From: Cohnella laeviribosi DSM 21336
GTDB taxonomy: Bacteria; Bacillota; Bacilli; Paenibacillales; Paenibacillaceae
Length of the DNA stretch: 64,000 nucleotides
Assembly (NCBI RefSeq): GCF_000378425.1
Contig: NZ_KB899823.1
Coordinates: 20,199-84,198 of the forward strand
Direction: 5' to 3'
Under the pieces are notes generated by a model. It saw only the letters and a program-made list of their open reading frames with translations. It did not search any database and was not told the origin of the DNA. Each line of letters opens with the position of its first letter. Positions within the stretch are counted from its first letter, which is position 1. Made by a program: the position numbers and the translations under genes. Below are positions 43,908 through 52,911 of the stretch, one piece after another.

Positions 43908-45004
43908 CGATCGTCTGGCTGCTTGCCGTGTTCGGAGGCATTTACCTTTTGCAGCACGGGCTGTACCGGATTTGGGGCAAGCGCGGCATCGCGTATGAGC
44001 GTTCCTTCAGCAAACCGTACGTCTATGCGGGCCAGACCGTTGTCATGACCGAGGAGATCGTCAACCGCAAGCTGCTCCCCATACCCTGGCTGCGGGTGGA
44101 GACGGTGATGCCGTCCATGCTCCGGTTTCCGAACCGGAGCGCGGAAACGGCGATCAGCTCGGGCCAACTGCTGCAGCACCACGCCAGCCTGTTCAGTCTG
44201 CCGCCGTTTACGAGGGTGGTGCGCAGGCACGAGGTGCTATGCGTCCGCAGAGGCATCTACCGCGTGCCGAGCCTGGCTTGCACGTTCGGAGATCTGTTCG
44301 GTACGGCATTCGGCGCGATGGATTTGAAAACGAACTGTTCTATCGTGGTGTATCCCCGCGTGAAGGACGCTGCGGAGCTGCCGCTGCCGGCCCGCAGGTT
44401 CATGCAGAGCGCGCTTGGCATGCCCGAACTGTTTCTGGAGAATCATCACCATGTAGCCGGCGTCCGCGCATACCGGAGCGGAGACTCGCTGCGCCAAGTG
44501 AACTGGAACGCGACGGCGAAGACCGGCCAGCTTCTGGTCAACAAGCGCGAGACGATGCTGGATAACGAAGCGACCGTTATTCTGAACGCCGAGCTGATGG
44601 ATGACGCCACAAACCGGCGCATGCCGCCGGAGGCGTTCGAGGAGGCGCTCAGCTATGCCGCTTCCGTCATCCGCCATATCCAGAACAGCGGGGGGAAGGC
44701 CGGGCTCGTGTATAACGGAAAAAGCGCCGACGAGCATCAGGCTCCGCTGCGCGTGCCGCCGCAGGCGGGAAGCGGACAGTTGCTCCGGATTTTACGCTTG
44801 ATGGCCGGCTTTGAACCCGTCGTCCGGCGCGAGCTTTCGCACGTGCTCGAAGAACTGCTCGCTTCCGGTTTGCGGCGCGCGAACGTGCTGCTCATCTCGG
44901 CGTTTTTGACGCCCTCTCAGGAGCGCATGATCGAACGGCTGCGCCGGGCGGGCAACCGCGTCGAGACGCTGGTGCTGTACCGGGAACGGAGGGCGGGAGC
45001 ATGA
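43904..45004 (+). CDS. DUF58 domain protein
   Basis: The 366-aa protein has an N-terminal membrane helix, a beta-rich region with RGIYRVPSLACTFGDLFG, and the DUF58 core HHHVAGVRAYRSGDSLRQVNWNATAKTGQLLVNKRE, which resembles a von Willebrand A neighbour motif. DUF58 proteins accompany MoxR ATPases, and their function is poorly defined. ATGA overlaps couple it to genes before and after. Confidence 0.9.
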   Translation: MTIVWLLAVFGGIYLLQHGLYRIWGKRGIAYERSFSKPYVYAGQTVVMTEEIVNRKLLPIPWLRVETVMPSMLRFPNRSAETAISSGQLLQHHASLFSLPPFTRVVRRHEVLCVRRGIYRVPSLACTFGDLFGTAFGAMDLKTNCSIVVYPRVKDAAELPLPARRFMQSALGMPELFLENHHHVAGVRAYRSGDSLRQVNWNATAKTGQLLVNKRETMLDNEATVILNAELMDDATNRRMPPEAFEEALSYAASVIRHIQNSGGKAGLVYNGKSADEHQAPLRVPPQAGSGQLLRILRLMAGFEPVVRRELSHVLEELLASGLRRANVLLISAFLTPSQERMIERLRRAGNRVETLVLYRERRAGA

Positions 45005-46416
45005 GCGAAAACGCGGCCGGAGACTTGAATGAAAGCCCGGACGGAATCGGACAAGGGGCGATGGAAAGAAAAGAAAAACGTAGGGTTTCGCTGCTCGGCG
45101 CCGCCGCGCAGACGTGGGTGTGGCTGCCGGTGACGATCGCGCTTGCGGAGACGGCCGGAACCGGACCGCTGCCGCATCGCCTCGCCGTGGCGGCAGGCGC
45201 CTTGCTGCTGGCCGCCGTGCTGGCGGTCGTGCGTTTTTTGCCGCCATGGGCGGTTTATTTCGGGTTATTCGGCGCGGTGATCGCCGTGCTGGCGGGAGCC
45301 GTTCTTTACGCGAACGCCGCTTTGCTTCCGCCGGCTCTGTTCATCGGCGTCATCGCCTGGCAGCACAGACGGCCGCCGGGATGGCTCGCCATCGGCGGGA
45401 CCGGGGTGGCCGTGAACGCCGTCGCGCTGATCGCGGCCAAGTGGACGGCGGAGCTTGAACCGTATCGTCTGTTTTTTACGTTATCGGGCATCTTCTGGTT
45501 CGTCGTGCTGATTGCCGCAGGGCACAGCAGGCAGCTTGAGGCGGCGGGGCTGCAGCAGCACATCGTCACCCGCGCGGTAGCGGCCGCCAACCGCAACTAT
45601 TTGGCCGGCCTGATCGCAGCCGTTCTGGTTGTCTTTTTGCTGACGAGCGGGCTATCGTTATGGCACGAGATCGTCCGTTACCTGAACCGGCTTATTCCCG
45701 AGCCCGGCGGCTCCACGCCGCCGGAGGCGGCGCAGCCGGCCATGCCGCCGCTGCCGGAGGGCCTGTTCCCCGAGGAAGGGTCCGCTTCCCCCGAATGGTG
45801 GCATAAGCTGCTCGATATCGTCTCTTATGCCGTCGCCGGAGCGGCGGGAGCCTTTCTTCTATGGCTGCTGCTGCGTCACTTTTTTCTTAACCGCAGCTGG
45901 TATCGAGCGGCGCTGGGGCGGCTGAAAGCGCTGCTGGCCCGGTTGTTTGCCCGCCGGGAGCAGCCGCCTGCGGAAGGGTACAGCGAGGAGCGGGAAAGCC
46001 TCCTCGATATCCGCAAGGCGTTCCGGGAGCTGCGTCTGGCCGGCCGCGGGAATCGGGGCGGCAAAAGGCTGAGCCGTACGGAATGGGAGAAGCTTGCCGC
46101 GGCGGATCGAGCCAGGCGGCTCTACGAAGATGCCGTCCTCTCCGGAATCCGGGCCGGCTACCGCCACCGCGCCTCCTATACGCCTGCGGAAACGCTGGAC
46201 CACTTATCCGCCTGGCTCGAGGCTTCCTCTTTGGAAGCTCCGGACGCAGGCGGGCGCGGGCTGCGCGATTGGCTGAGGGGGAGCAAACGGCGCCTTCTTG
46301 CGGCGTACGAGCTGGTTCGTTACGGCGGCCGGGAGCCTTCCGCGGAGGAACTGCGAGCCATCGGCGGCGATTATCCGTGGGAGCGGAACCGGCAGCGGAA
46401 CGGCGCGCAAAAATAA
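45001..46416 (+). CDS. Polytopic membrane protein with DUF4129-like C-terminus
   Basis: The 471-aa protein has about six helices in its first 215 residues, a Pro-rich loop, one further helix (about 275-300) and a cytosolic C-terminus with SLLDIRKAFRELRL and YRHRASYTPAETLDHLSAWLE, the region similar to DUF4129 found in transglutaminase-linked proteins. It is the last gene of the MoxR operon (4-nt overlap with DUF58). Function unknown; a role with the MoxR/DUF58 pair at the membrane is inferred from the order. Confidence 0.8.
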   Translation: MSENAAGDLNESPDGIGQGAMERKEKRRVSLLGAAAQTWVWLPVTIALAETAGTGPLPHRLAVAAGALLLAAVLAVVRFLPPWAVYFGLFGAVIAVLAGAVLYANAALLPPALFIGVIAWQHRRPPGWLAIGGTGVAVNAVALIAAKWTAELEPYRLFFTLSGIFWFVVLIAAGHSRQLEAAGLQQHIVTRAVAAANRNYLAGLIAAVLVVFLLTSGLSLWHEIVRYLNRLIPEPGGSTPPEAAQPAMPPLPEGLFPEEGSASPEWWHKLLDIVSYAVAGAAGAFLLWLLLRHFFLNRSWYRAALGRLKALLARLFARREQPPAEGYSEERESLLDIRKAFRELRLAGRGNRGGKRLSRTEWEKLAAADRARRLYEDAVLSGIRAGYRHRASYTPAETLDHLSAWLEASSLEAPDAGGRGLRDWLRGSKRRLLAAYELVRYGGREPSAEELRAIGGDYPWERNRQRNGAQK

Positions 46417-46500
46417 CTCCCATCCTCCATTGAACCCCAGACGGGACAATAGCTTGCGAATGCTTTTCGTTCGCAGGCTTGTTTTCGGCTTCAAAAAAAG

Positions 46501-46528
46501 TTGCATTAGGTAAAAATAATTGTATAAT
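46501..46528 (+). promoter_or_regulatory. Sigma-A promoter of the metal importer
   Basis: TTGCAT and TATAAT are 16 bp apart, about 94 nt upstream of the importer's first gene. The AT-rich spacer TTAGGTAAAAATAA looks like a possible metalloregulator site, but I cannot assign it to MntR or Zur. Confidence 0.65.
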
Positions 46529-46621
46529 ATTAAAAAAGAAGCGTTAATAAAAATATTAGTCGTACAGGAAACTTATTTAGTGAAGGACAATATTATGAAT
46601 CGTACAGGGGAGTGGAGAAGG

Positions 46622-47584
46622 ATGAAGCGAAGACTCAGCGCTTCCGTCAAGCGGTTAATCTTGCTGGTTGTGTTTCTGACGATGGTCCTGCCCGTGATGG
46701 CGGCTTGCGGCAGCGGGGAGACAAGCGAAGGAGCGGGTAAAGGAGAGGGCAAAGGACGGCTTCGGGTGACGGCGACGACCGGCATGATCGCCGATGCGGC
46801 GAAAGAGGTCGGGGGCGACTATGTCGAGGTTGTCGGCCTCATGGGTCCGGGCGTCGATCCGCACTTGTACAAAGCGTCGCAAGGCGATATCGCCAAGCTG
46901 GAGCAGGCCGACGTTATCTTTTACAACGGGCTGCATCTGGAAGGCAAGATGACGGACATTCTCGTGCAGATGGCCAAAAGCCGCACCGTCGTGCCGGTGA
47001 CGGAGAACATTCCCGAAGACCGTCTCCGCATTCTCGACCAGGAAACCGAAGACCCGCACGTCTGGTTCGACGTCAGGCTCTGGATGATGGCCGTGGAGAA
47101 GATCCGCGATACGCTGATCGAGGCCGATGGCGAGCACAAGGCGGCATATGAGCAAAACGCAGCCGCCTATCTGAAGGAGCTTGAAGAACTCGACGCATAC
47201 GTGAAGGAGCAAATCGCTTCGATTCCGGAAAAAAGCCGGGTTCTCGTGACGGCGCACGATGCGTTCGGCTACTTCGGCGACGCCTACGGCATGGAGGTCG
47301 TCGGTCTGCAGGGCATCAGCACGGCATCGGAATACGGCTCCAAAGACGTGACGGCGCTGCGGGACCTGATCGTCGAACGCGGCATCAAGGCGGTGTTTGT
47401 CGAATCGAGCGTTTCGTCCCGGTCGATCGAAGCGGTGATCGAAGGCGCGCGGCAAAAAGGGCATGAGGTCGTCATCGGCGGGGAGCTGTTCTCCGACGCG
47501 ATGGGGGCCGAAGGCACGCCGGAAGGAACGTACGTCGGCATGGTTCGCCACAATGCGGAGACGATCGCGAACGCGTTGAAATAA
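46622..47584 (+). CDS. mntA: Manganese/zinc ABC importer substrate-binding lipoprotein
   Basis: The 320-aa protein has a lipoprotein signal ending VMAACGSG and a cluster A-I (ZnuA/MntA-type) metal-binding fold. Metal ligands are seen at DPHLYKAS (His), DPHVWFD (His), and VFVESSVSS / [10 protein letters not shown] (Glu, Asp). There is no long His-rich loop, and the Asp-Glu set fits Mn-type members better than ZnuA. ATG 46622 follows GGGGAG. First of a four-gene operon. Confidence 0.9.
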   Translation: MKRRLSASVKRLILLVVFLTMVLPVMAACGSGETSEGAGKGEGKGRLRVTATTGMIADAAKEVGGDYVEVVGLMGPGVDPHLYKASQGDIAKLEQADVIFYNGLHLEGKMTDILVQMAKSRTVVPVTENIPEDRLRILDQETEDPHVWFDVRLWMMAVEKIRDTLIEADGEHKAAYEQNAAAYLKELEELDAYVKEQIASIPEKSRVLVTAHDAFGYFGDAYGMEVVGLQGISTASEYGSKDVTALRDLIVERGIKAVFVESSVSSRSIEAVIEGARQKGHEVVIGGELFSDAMGAEGTPEGTYVGMVRHNAETIANALK

Positions 47585-47604
47585 TGGATGGGGAGGTTGG
47601 ATCG

Positions 47605-48390
47605 ATGACGAACCGAAATCGGAACGTTCCGCCGCTTGCGGTCTCCGGGCTGACGGTGGCCTACCGGAAAAAGCCGGTGCTGCGGGATGTGACCTTCGAG
47701 ATCGACGAGCGGCAGCTGGTCGGCATCATCGGCCCGAACGGCGCAGGCAAGTCTACGCTGATCAAGGCGATTCTGGGGCTTCAGCCCGCATTGTCCGGAG
47801 AGGCGCTTATTTACGGCAAGCCCTATAAGGTAAACCGGAAGCTGGTCGGCTATGTGCCGCAGCGCGAATCGGTCGATTGGGATTTTCCGACGAGCGCGCT
47901 GGATGTGGTCATGATGGGCCGATACGGACATTTGGGACTGTTCCGCCGCCCCGGCGCCAGAGAGCGGGAACTGGCCATGGATTGCCTCGATAAGGTCGGC
48001 ATGGCCGACTTCGCCCACAGGCAGATCAGCCAGCTGTCCGGCGGCCAGCAGCAGCGGGTGTTTCTCGCCCGGGCGCTCGCCCAGGACGCGACGCTGTATT
48101 TTATGGACGAACCGTTTGCGGGCGTGGACGCGGCCACGGAGAAAGCCATTGTGACGCTGCTGAACGAATTGAAGCGAAACGGCAAAACGGTGCTCGTCGT
48201 TCATCACGATCTGGCGACGGTGGCGGACTACTTCGATTCCGTATTGCTGCTGAACGGCGAAGTAATCGCCTGCGGGCCGACCGAGACGACCTTCACGCCT
48301 GAGCGGCTGCAGCAGGCTTACGGCGGCAAGCTGGCTTTCGTCGCCCGCTCGGAGCGGGAGCCGGCCGGCGCCGCCGGAAACGGGAGGTGA
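47605..48390 (+). CDS. mntB: Manganese/zinc ABC importer ATP-binding protein
   Basis: The 261-aa ATPase has Walker [30 protein letters not shown] (typical of Mn/Zn ATPases), the signature [18 protein letters not shown], Walker [13 protein letters not shown] and switch His in VVHHDL. ATG 47605 lies 8 nt after GGGAGG; it follows the binding protein by 20 nt. Confidence 0.94.
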   Translation: MTNRNRNVPPLAVSGLTVAYRKKPVLRDVTFEIDERQLVGIIGPNGAGKSTLIKAILGLQPALSGEALIYGKPYKVNRKLVGYVPQRESVDWDFPTSALDVVMMGRYGHLGLFRRPGARERELAMDCLDKVGMADFAHRQISQLSGGQQQRVFLARALAQDATLYFMDEPFAGVDAATEKAIVTLLNELKRNGKTVLVVHHDLATVADYFDSVLLLNGEVIACGPTETTFTPERLQQAYGGKLAFVARSEREPAGAAGNGR

Positions 48391-48395
48391 GCGGC

Positions 48396-49436
48396 ATGCT
48401 GAACCTGCTGACGGATCCGAACCTGAGATGGATTCTGCTGGGCAGCATGCTGCTCGGCCTGAGCGGCGGCGTCATCGGGACGTTCTCGTATTTGCGGAAG
48501 CAAAGCCTGATCGGCGACACGCTGGCGCATGCGGCGCTTCCCGGCATCTGCATCGCGTTCATGCTGACCGGCGTCAAATCGGTCGGACTGTTTCTGGTCG
48601 GGGCGCTGCTCGCCGGGGCGGCGGCTACGTTAAGCGTCACGCTGATCACGCGGTATTCGCGAATCAAGCCCGACGCGGCCATGGGCATTGTGCTGTCGCT
48701 GTTTTTTGCGGTCGGGATCGTGCTGCTGACCCGGATTCAACATTCTTCGTACGGCAACCAAAGCGGACTCGACAAATTCCTGTTCGGCCAGGCGGCTTCG
48801 ATGACATCTTCGGACCTGTATACGCTGGGCGGAGTCGCGCTCCTGCTCGTCATCGCTTGCGGGCTGCTGTACAAGGAGTTTAAATTGCTGTGCTTCGACC
48901 CCGGCTACGGCCGCGGGCTCGGATTTCCGATGGGCCTTCTGGAGCAGCTGCTTCTCGGACTGACGACCGTCGCCGTCGTGGTCGGCATTCAGGCGGTGGG
49001 CGTGGTGCTGGTCGCGGCCCTTCTGATCACGCCGGCCGTTTCCGCCCGCTACTGGACGGACCGCCTCGGCGTCATGACCGTGCTTGCCGGCCTGTTCGGC
49101 GCGCTCAGCGGCGCCGCGGGGGCCTGGATCAGCTCCGGCGTCAGCCAGCTTCCGACCGGGCCGATCAGCGTGCTGGCGGCAACCGCCTGCTTTGTCGCGT
49201 CCGTGCTGTTCGGACCGCGGCGGGGCCTTGCGGCGAAGCTGCTCGGCCGCAGGTCGGCAAGGCGCAGATGGCTGGCGGAAAGCGCGGGCGTCGCCGCCCG
49301 GGCGAACATCCAGGCCGCCATGCAAGCAACCGCTCAAGCGGCCGTTCTGACGGACGGTCAAGCCAACGTGCATGACAACGCCCATCCTAACGTCCATTCC
49401 GCGGCTCACGCCAACGAAAGGGGGGCTTCGGTATGA
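48396..49436 (+). CDS. mntC: Manganese/zinc ABC importer permease 1
   Basis: The 346-aa protein has about nine helices of the ABC-3 family: GVIGTFSYLRKQSLIGDTLAHAALPG with the permease loop, FKLLCFDPGYGRGLGFP and AVGVVLVAALLITPAVSARYWTD. ATG 48396 is 8 nt after GGGAGG. The last 45 residues are unusual: a low-complexity tail rich in Ala, Gln, Asn and His (VHDNAHPNVHSAAHANER) beyond the last helix, which the second permease lacks. It would lie in the cytosol and might bind metal (inference). Confidence 0.92.
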   Translation: MLNLLTDPNLRWILLGSMLLGLSGGVIGTFSYLRKQSLIGDTLAHAALPGICIAFMLTGVKSVGLFLVGALLAGAAATLSVTLITRYSRIKPDAAMGIVLSLFFAVGIVLLTRIQHSSYGNQSGLDKFLFGQAASMTSSDLYTLGGVALLLVIACGLLYKEFKLLCFDPGYGRGLGFPMGLLEQLLLGLTTVAVVVGIQAVGVVLVAALLITPAVSARYWTDRLGVMTVLAGLFGALSGAAGAWISSGVSQLPTGPISVLAATACFVASVLFGPRRGLAAKLLGRRSARRRWLAESAGVAARANIQAAMQATAQAAVLTDGQANVHDNAHPNVHSAAHANERGASV

Positions 49437-50320
49437 GCGGCTTCTGGATTATGCTGACCGGAGCGCTCGTCGCAACCTGCTGCGCCGTTCTCGGATGCTT
49501 CCTCGTCCTCCGGCGCATGGCGCTTGTCGGTGACGCCATCAGCCACGCCGTTTTGCCCGGCATCGCCATCGCTTTTCTGGTCAGCGGTTCCCGCGGCTCC
49601 TTTTTCATGCTTCTCGGGGCGGCGCTGGTCGGCTTCGTCGCCGTGTTTCTCATCCAGCTGTTTCAGTCGGGCGGCGTGCAGAGCGACGCCTCGATCGGGG
49701 TTGTGTTTACCGCGCTTTTCGCCGTCGGCGTCGTGCTGATCAGCCTGAACGCGCGGAACATCGATTTGGATCTGGACTGCGTCCTGTTCGGGGAAATCGC
49801 CTACGTCCAATGGAATACGCTTGAGTTCGGCGCCCTGTCGCTGGGGCCGAAAGCGGTCTGGCTGCTTGGGCTGACGCTGCTTGTCATCGCGGCCGTCGTT
49901 TCCCTGTTTTACAAGCAGTTCAAGCTGTGCGCGTTCGATCCCGCGCTGGCGGCTGCGCTGGGCATTCCGGTCGCCGTCTTCCATTATCTGCTGATGGGGC
50001 TCGTGTCGATGGCGACCGTCAGTTCGTTCGAAAGCGTCGGCGCCGTTCTCGTCGTCGGCTTGCTCGTCATTCCGCCGGCCGCCGCCTATTTGCTGACGGA
50101 CCGTCTCGGCACGATGATCGGCCTGGCGGTCGTCATCGGCATCGTCAGCTCGGTCGCCGGCTATGGGGCCGCCGTCTGGCTCGACGCTTCCATCGCCGGC
50201 TGCATGGTGTGCGCGGCGGGCGTGCAGTTTGCGCTCGCGTTTCTGTTTTCGCCGTCGCACGGCCTGGTCACCCGCCGCCGCCGGCTTCGCGCCGCCGCGC
50301 TTGGAGGACGGGCGGGTTAA
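49433..50320 (+). CDS. mntD: Manganese/zinc ABC importer permease 2
   Basis: The 295-aa ABC-3 permease shows GCFLVLRRMALVGDAISHAVLPG, QFKLCAFDPALAAALGIP and ESVGAVLVVGLLVIPPAAAYLLTD. Two different permease genes, ATPase second, binding protein first, is the order of B. subtilis mntABCD, which supports a manganese importer. It overlaps permease 1 by 4 nt (ATGA). A 13-bp hairpin follows. Confidence 0.92.
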   Translation: MSGFWIMLTGALVATCCAVLGCFLVLRRMALVGDAISHAVLPGIAIAFLVSGSRGSFFMLLGAALVGFVAVFLIQLFQSGGVQSDASIGVVFTALFAVGVVLISLNARNIDLDLDCVLFGEIAYVQWNTLEFGALSLGPKAVWLLGLTLLVIAAVVSLFYKQFKLCAFDPALAAALGIPVAVFHYLLMGLVSMATVSSFESVGAVLVVGLLVIPPAAAYLLTDRLGTMIGLAVVIGIVSSVAGYGAAVWLDASIAGCMVCAAGVQFALAFLFSPSHGLVTRRRRLRAAALGGRAG

Positions 50321-50336
50321 ATGGCTGGTTTACCAT

Positions 50337-50369
50337 GGAAAGGGCGCCCTGGGCAAGGGCGCCCTTTCC
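50337..50369. terminator. Hairpin after the metal importer operon
   Basis: GGAAAGGGCGCCC pairs with GGGCGCCCTTTCC over 13 bp with a 7-nt loop. There is no strong U tract. Confidence 0.65.
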
Positions 50370-50489
50370 GTTTGCCGGGACCGGAGTCCGCGCATTCAAA
50401 TTCGGCTCCGCCTCGCCTTCCGGACAGAAAAATGTGGTAAGATAGAATGGAAGTCCGATCGGCCTGGCCGATTTGCTCCCGCAACGCTG

Positions 50490-51350
50490 TCAGGAACGGG
50501 ATTGCCTGCGGAATTCCCGCGGCGACATCCGGGTGATCTTCTTGAACGTTTTGCCGAAATGCGAGAAATTGTCGAAGCCGACGGACGAGGCGATTTCGGC
50601 GATCGTCGCGTCGCTGTCCCGCAGCAGGCGCTGCGCTTCTTTGACGCGGGTGAGAATCAGGTAGTCGGAGAAGGTGAAGCCGGTCACTTCTTTGAACATG
50701 CGGCTCAGGTAATACGGGCTGATGAAGAAGCGTTCGGCAATCCCGCCCAGCTTGATCGGCTCGTGATAGTGCTCGTTCAGGTAGCGCACGACTTCGGAAA
50801 TTTTGGCGTGCAGCGGCGTGGCGTCGAGGATCGGAGCCGGTTCGTTGTTTTGCAGGTAGCGGGCGGTCGCAAGCAGCAGGTCGACGATCGCGGCGGCAGG
50901 CACCAGCTCGAAGCCCGGAGGCTTGTGGCGGATTTCGGTTACCATCCGGCGGATGATCGAAGCGACGGTCTTCTGCTCGGCGAGCGGCAGCCGGATGACG
51001 TGGCTTTTTTGCTCGAACGGGCTGAGCAGCAGTTTCGCGTGGGGGCCGCCCCTTTCGCGAATGAAAGCATCGCCGAAATGGATGACGACTCGCTCGTGGC
51101 CGGGTTCGCCCGTTTGCAGCGTTTTGTGCAGCTCGTTTTTGGCGATGAAGACAAGGTCGCCCTGCTCTACCGTATACGTGCGGTCCTTGACGAAGTAAAT
51201 CCGCTTGCCCGACAGCAGGTAATAGATTTCATAGTAGGCATGGAAATGGTCGTTTTGCATCGTATAAGGCCCGCTGCGTTTTACATATTCCACGAAGTGG
51301 TCGGTTTCGGAGCCGTAATGGCACGTTTCCAATTCGGCGGGAGACGGCAA
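50490..51350 (-). CDS. AraC family regulator with cupin sensor
   Basis: The 286-aa protein has an N-terminal cupin (about 20-110: HFHAYYEIYYLLSGKRIYFV, GDLVFIAKNELH) and a C-terminal AraC helix-turn-helix pair (IKLGGIAERFFISPYYLSRMFKE and IAEIASSVGFDNFSHFGKTFKK). Such regulators control nearby sugar genes. It is divergent from the dehydrogenase and uronate isomerase genes, which are its likely targets. TTG start, 9 nt after GGAG. Confidence 0.93.
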   Translation of the reverse strand: MPSPAELETCHYGSETDHFVEYVKRSGPYTMQNDHFHAYYEIYYLLSGKRIYFVKDRTYTVEQGDLVFIAKNELHKTLQTGEPGHERVVIHFGDAFIRERGGPHAKLLLSPFEQKSHVIRLPLAEQKTVASIIRRMVTEIRHKPPGFELVPAAAIVDLLLATARYLQNNEPAPILDATPLHAKISEVVRYLNEHYHEPIKLGGIAERFFISPYYLSRMFKEVTGFTFSDYLILTRVKEAQRLLRDSDATIAEIASSVGFDNFSHFGKTFKKITRMSPREFRRQSRS

Positions 51351-51366
51351 TGGGCAGTTCTCCTTT

Positions 51367-51380
51367 CGTAAGCGCTTCTT
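51367..51380. promoter_or_regulatory. Candidate catabolite-responsive element (cre)
   Basis: CGTAAGCGCTTCTT matches the cre pattern TGNAARCGNWWNCW at 12 of 14 positions and lies between the divergent AraC and dehydrogenase genes. CcpA-mediated glucose repression of the sugar genes is the usual reading. Confidence 0.55.
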
Positions 51381-51492
51381 TATGGCAAGATATGCGGGGT
51401 TGTTGTGAAAAAAGGCATGATTTGAGCAGAATTATAGCATTTCATTGCGTTAGAATAAAAGCAAATCCCGCGTAACGAGAGGAGAACGACGC

Positions 51493-52791
51493 ATGTCTGC
51501 TGACAAAAAGAAATACGTGCTCGTCGGAACGGGCGGAAGAGCCGAATTTTTTTACGGAGCGATTGCGAGCGATTTCAGGGAAACGTCGGAATTGCTTGCG
51601 TTTTGCGACATCAACCAGACGCGCATGAACTATGCCAACAAGCTGCTGGTGGAAAAATACGGCTATTCCGCCGTCCGCACGTACCGGTCCGACGAATTCG
51701 ACCGCATGATCGAGACGGAGAAGCCGGATGCGGTCATTGTCACGAGCGTGGACCGCACGCACCATACGTATATCATCCGGGCGATGGAGCTGGGCTGCGA
51801 CGTCATTACGGAGAAGCCGATGACCGTGGACGAGAAGAAATGCCAGGAGATTCTCGACGCCGTCGAGCGGACCGGCCGCAACGTCCGCGTCACGTTCAAT
51901 TACCGCTATGCGCCGCACCATACGAAAGTCCGGGAGCTGATCGAATCCGGCGTCATCGGCAAGGTCAATGCCGTGCATTTCGAGTGGCTGCTCAACACGC
52001 AGCACGGCGCGGATTATTTCCGCCGGTGGCACCGTGACAAGCGAAACAGCGGCGGCCTGCTCGTGCATAAGTCGACGCACCACTTCGACCTGGTCAACTT
52101 CTGGATCGGCTCGCAGCCGGAGACGGTGTTCGCGTTCGGCGACCTGCTGTTCTACGGACGCGAAAACGCCGAGCAGCGCGGCGTTACGAAATTCTACGAC
52201 CGCGCCACCGGCAACCCGAACGCCGAAGGCGATCCGTTCGCGCTTCATCTGGACCGCAACGAGCATTTGAAAGCGATGTACCTGGACGCGGAGCACGAGG
52301 ACGGCTACCGCCGCGACCAAAGCGTGTTCGGCGACGGCATCAGCATCGAGGACACGATGGGCGTGATCGTCCGCTACCGGAACCAGGCGATTTTGACGTA
52401 TTCGCTCACCGCCTATGCGCCTTGGGAGGGCTATCGGATCGCGTTTACGGGAACCAAGGGACGCCTGGAGCTGGAAGTGGTCGAAAAGTCGTACGTCAAT
52501 TCCGGCGGGGAAAAGGCGGACGAAGGCGCGCTGAAAGGCATCCGCTTTACCGTGCTTCCCATGTTCGGGGCTCCGTATACCGTCGAATTCGAAGAAGGCC
52601 AGGGAGGCCACGGCGGCGGCGACCCGGTGCTGCTGAACGATCTGTTCGGCGTGCCGGTGCCCGATCCGTTCCATCGCGCGGCGAACCATATCGACGGCGC
52701 AAAATCGATTTTGACGGGCATTGCGGCCAACCGTTCCATCCGCACCGGACTGCCGGTGAAGATCGACGATTTGGTGAAGTTCCGCAGCTGA
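51493..52791 (+). CDS. Gfo/Idh/MocA family oxidoreductase
   Basis: The 432-aa protein has an NAD(P)-binding N-terminus (VLVGTGGRAEFFYGAI), the motif TEKPMTVDEKKC with catalytic Lys region, and the C-terminal barrel with HFEWLLNTQHGADYFRRWH and GGLLVHKSTHHFDLVNFW. The family oxidises sugars or sugar acids; the neighbour uxaC suggests a uronate or polyol derivative, but the substrate cannot be told. GGAG precedes the ATG. The uxaC gene follows at 120 nt. Confidence 0.92.
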   Translation: MSADKKKYVLVGTGGRAEFFYGAIASDFRETSELLAFCDINQTRMNYANKLLVEKYGYSAVRTYRSDEFDRMIETEKPDAVIVTSVDRTHHTYIIRAMELGCDVITEKPMTVDEKKCQEILDAVERTGRNVRVTFNYRYAPHHTKVRELIESGVIGKVNAVHFEWLLNTQHGADYFRRWHRDKRNSGGLLVHKSTHHFDLVNFWIGSQPETVFAFGDLLFYGRENAEQRGVTKFYDRATGNPNAEGDPFALHLDRNEHLKAMYLDAEHEDGYRRDQSVFGDGISIEDTMGVIVRYRNQAILTYSLTAYAPWEGYRIAFTGTKGRLELEVVEKSYVNSGGEKADEGALKGIRFTVLPMFGAPYTVEFEEGQGGHGGGDPVLLNDLFGVPVPDPFHRAANHIDGAKSILTGIAANRSIRTGLPVKIDDLVKFRS

Positions 52792-52911
52792 GAGCCGGTG
52801 CGGCGGGCGCAGCGGCGTCCGCTTCGTCCGCCCGCGGCGGCGACCCGCCGGTCTCCGGGAGCAGGGGCAGTATAAATACACGCCCGACGGGGCGCGAAGG
52901 AGACGATGCCG

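Noticed and set aside
46501..46545. Zur or MntR operator in the metal-importer promoter
   Set aside because: The AT-rich sequence is suggestive but does not fit either consensus well enough to name.
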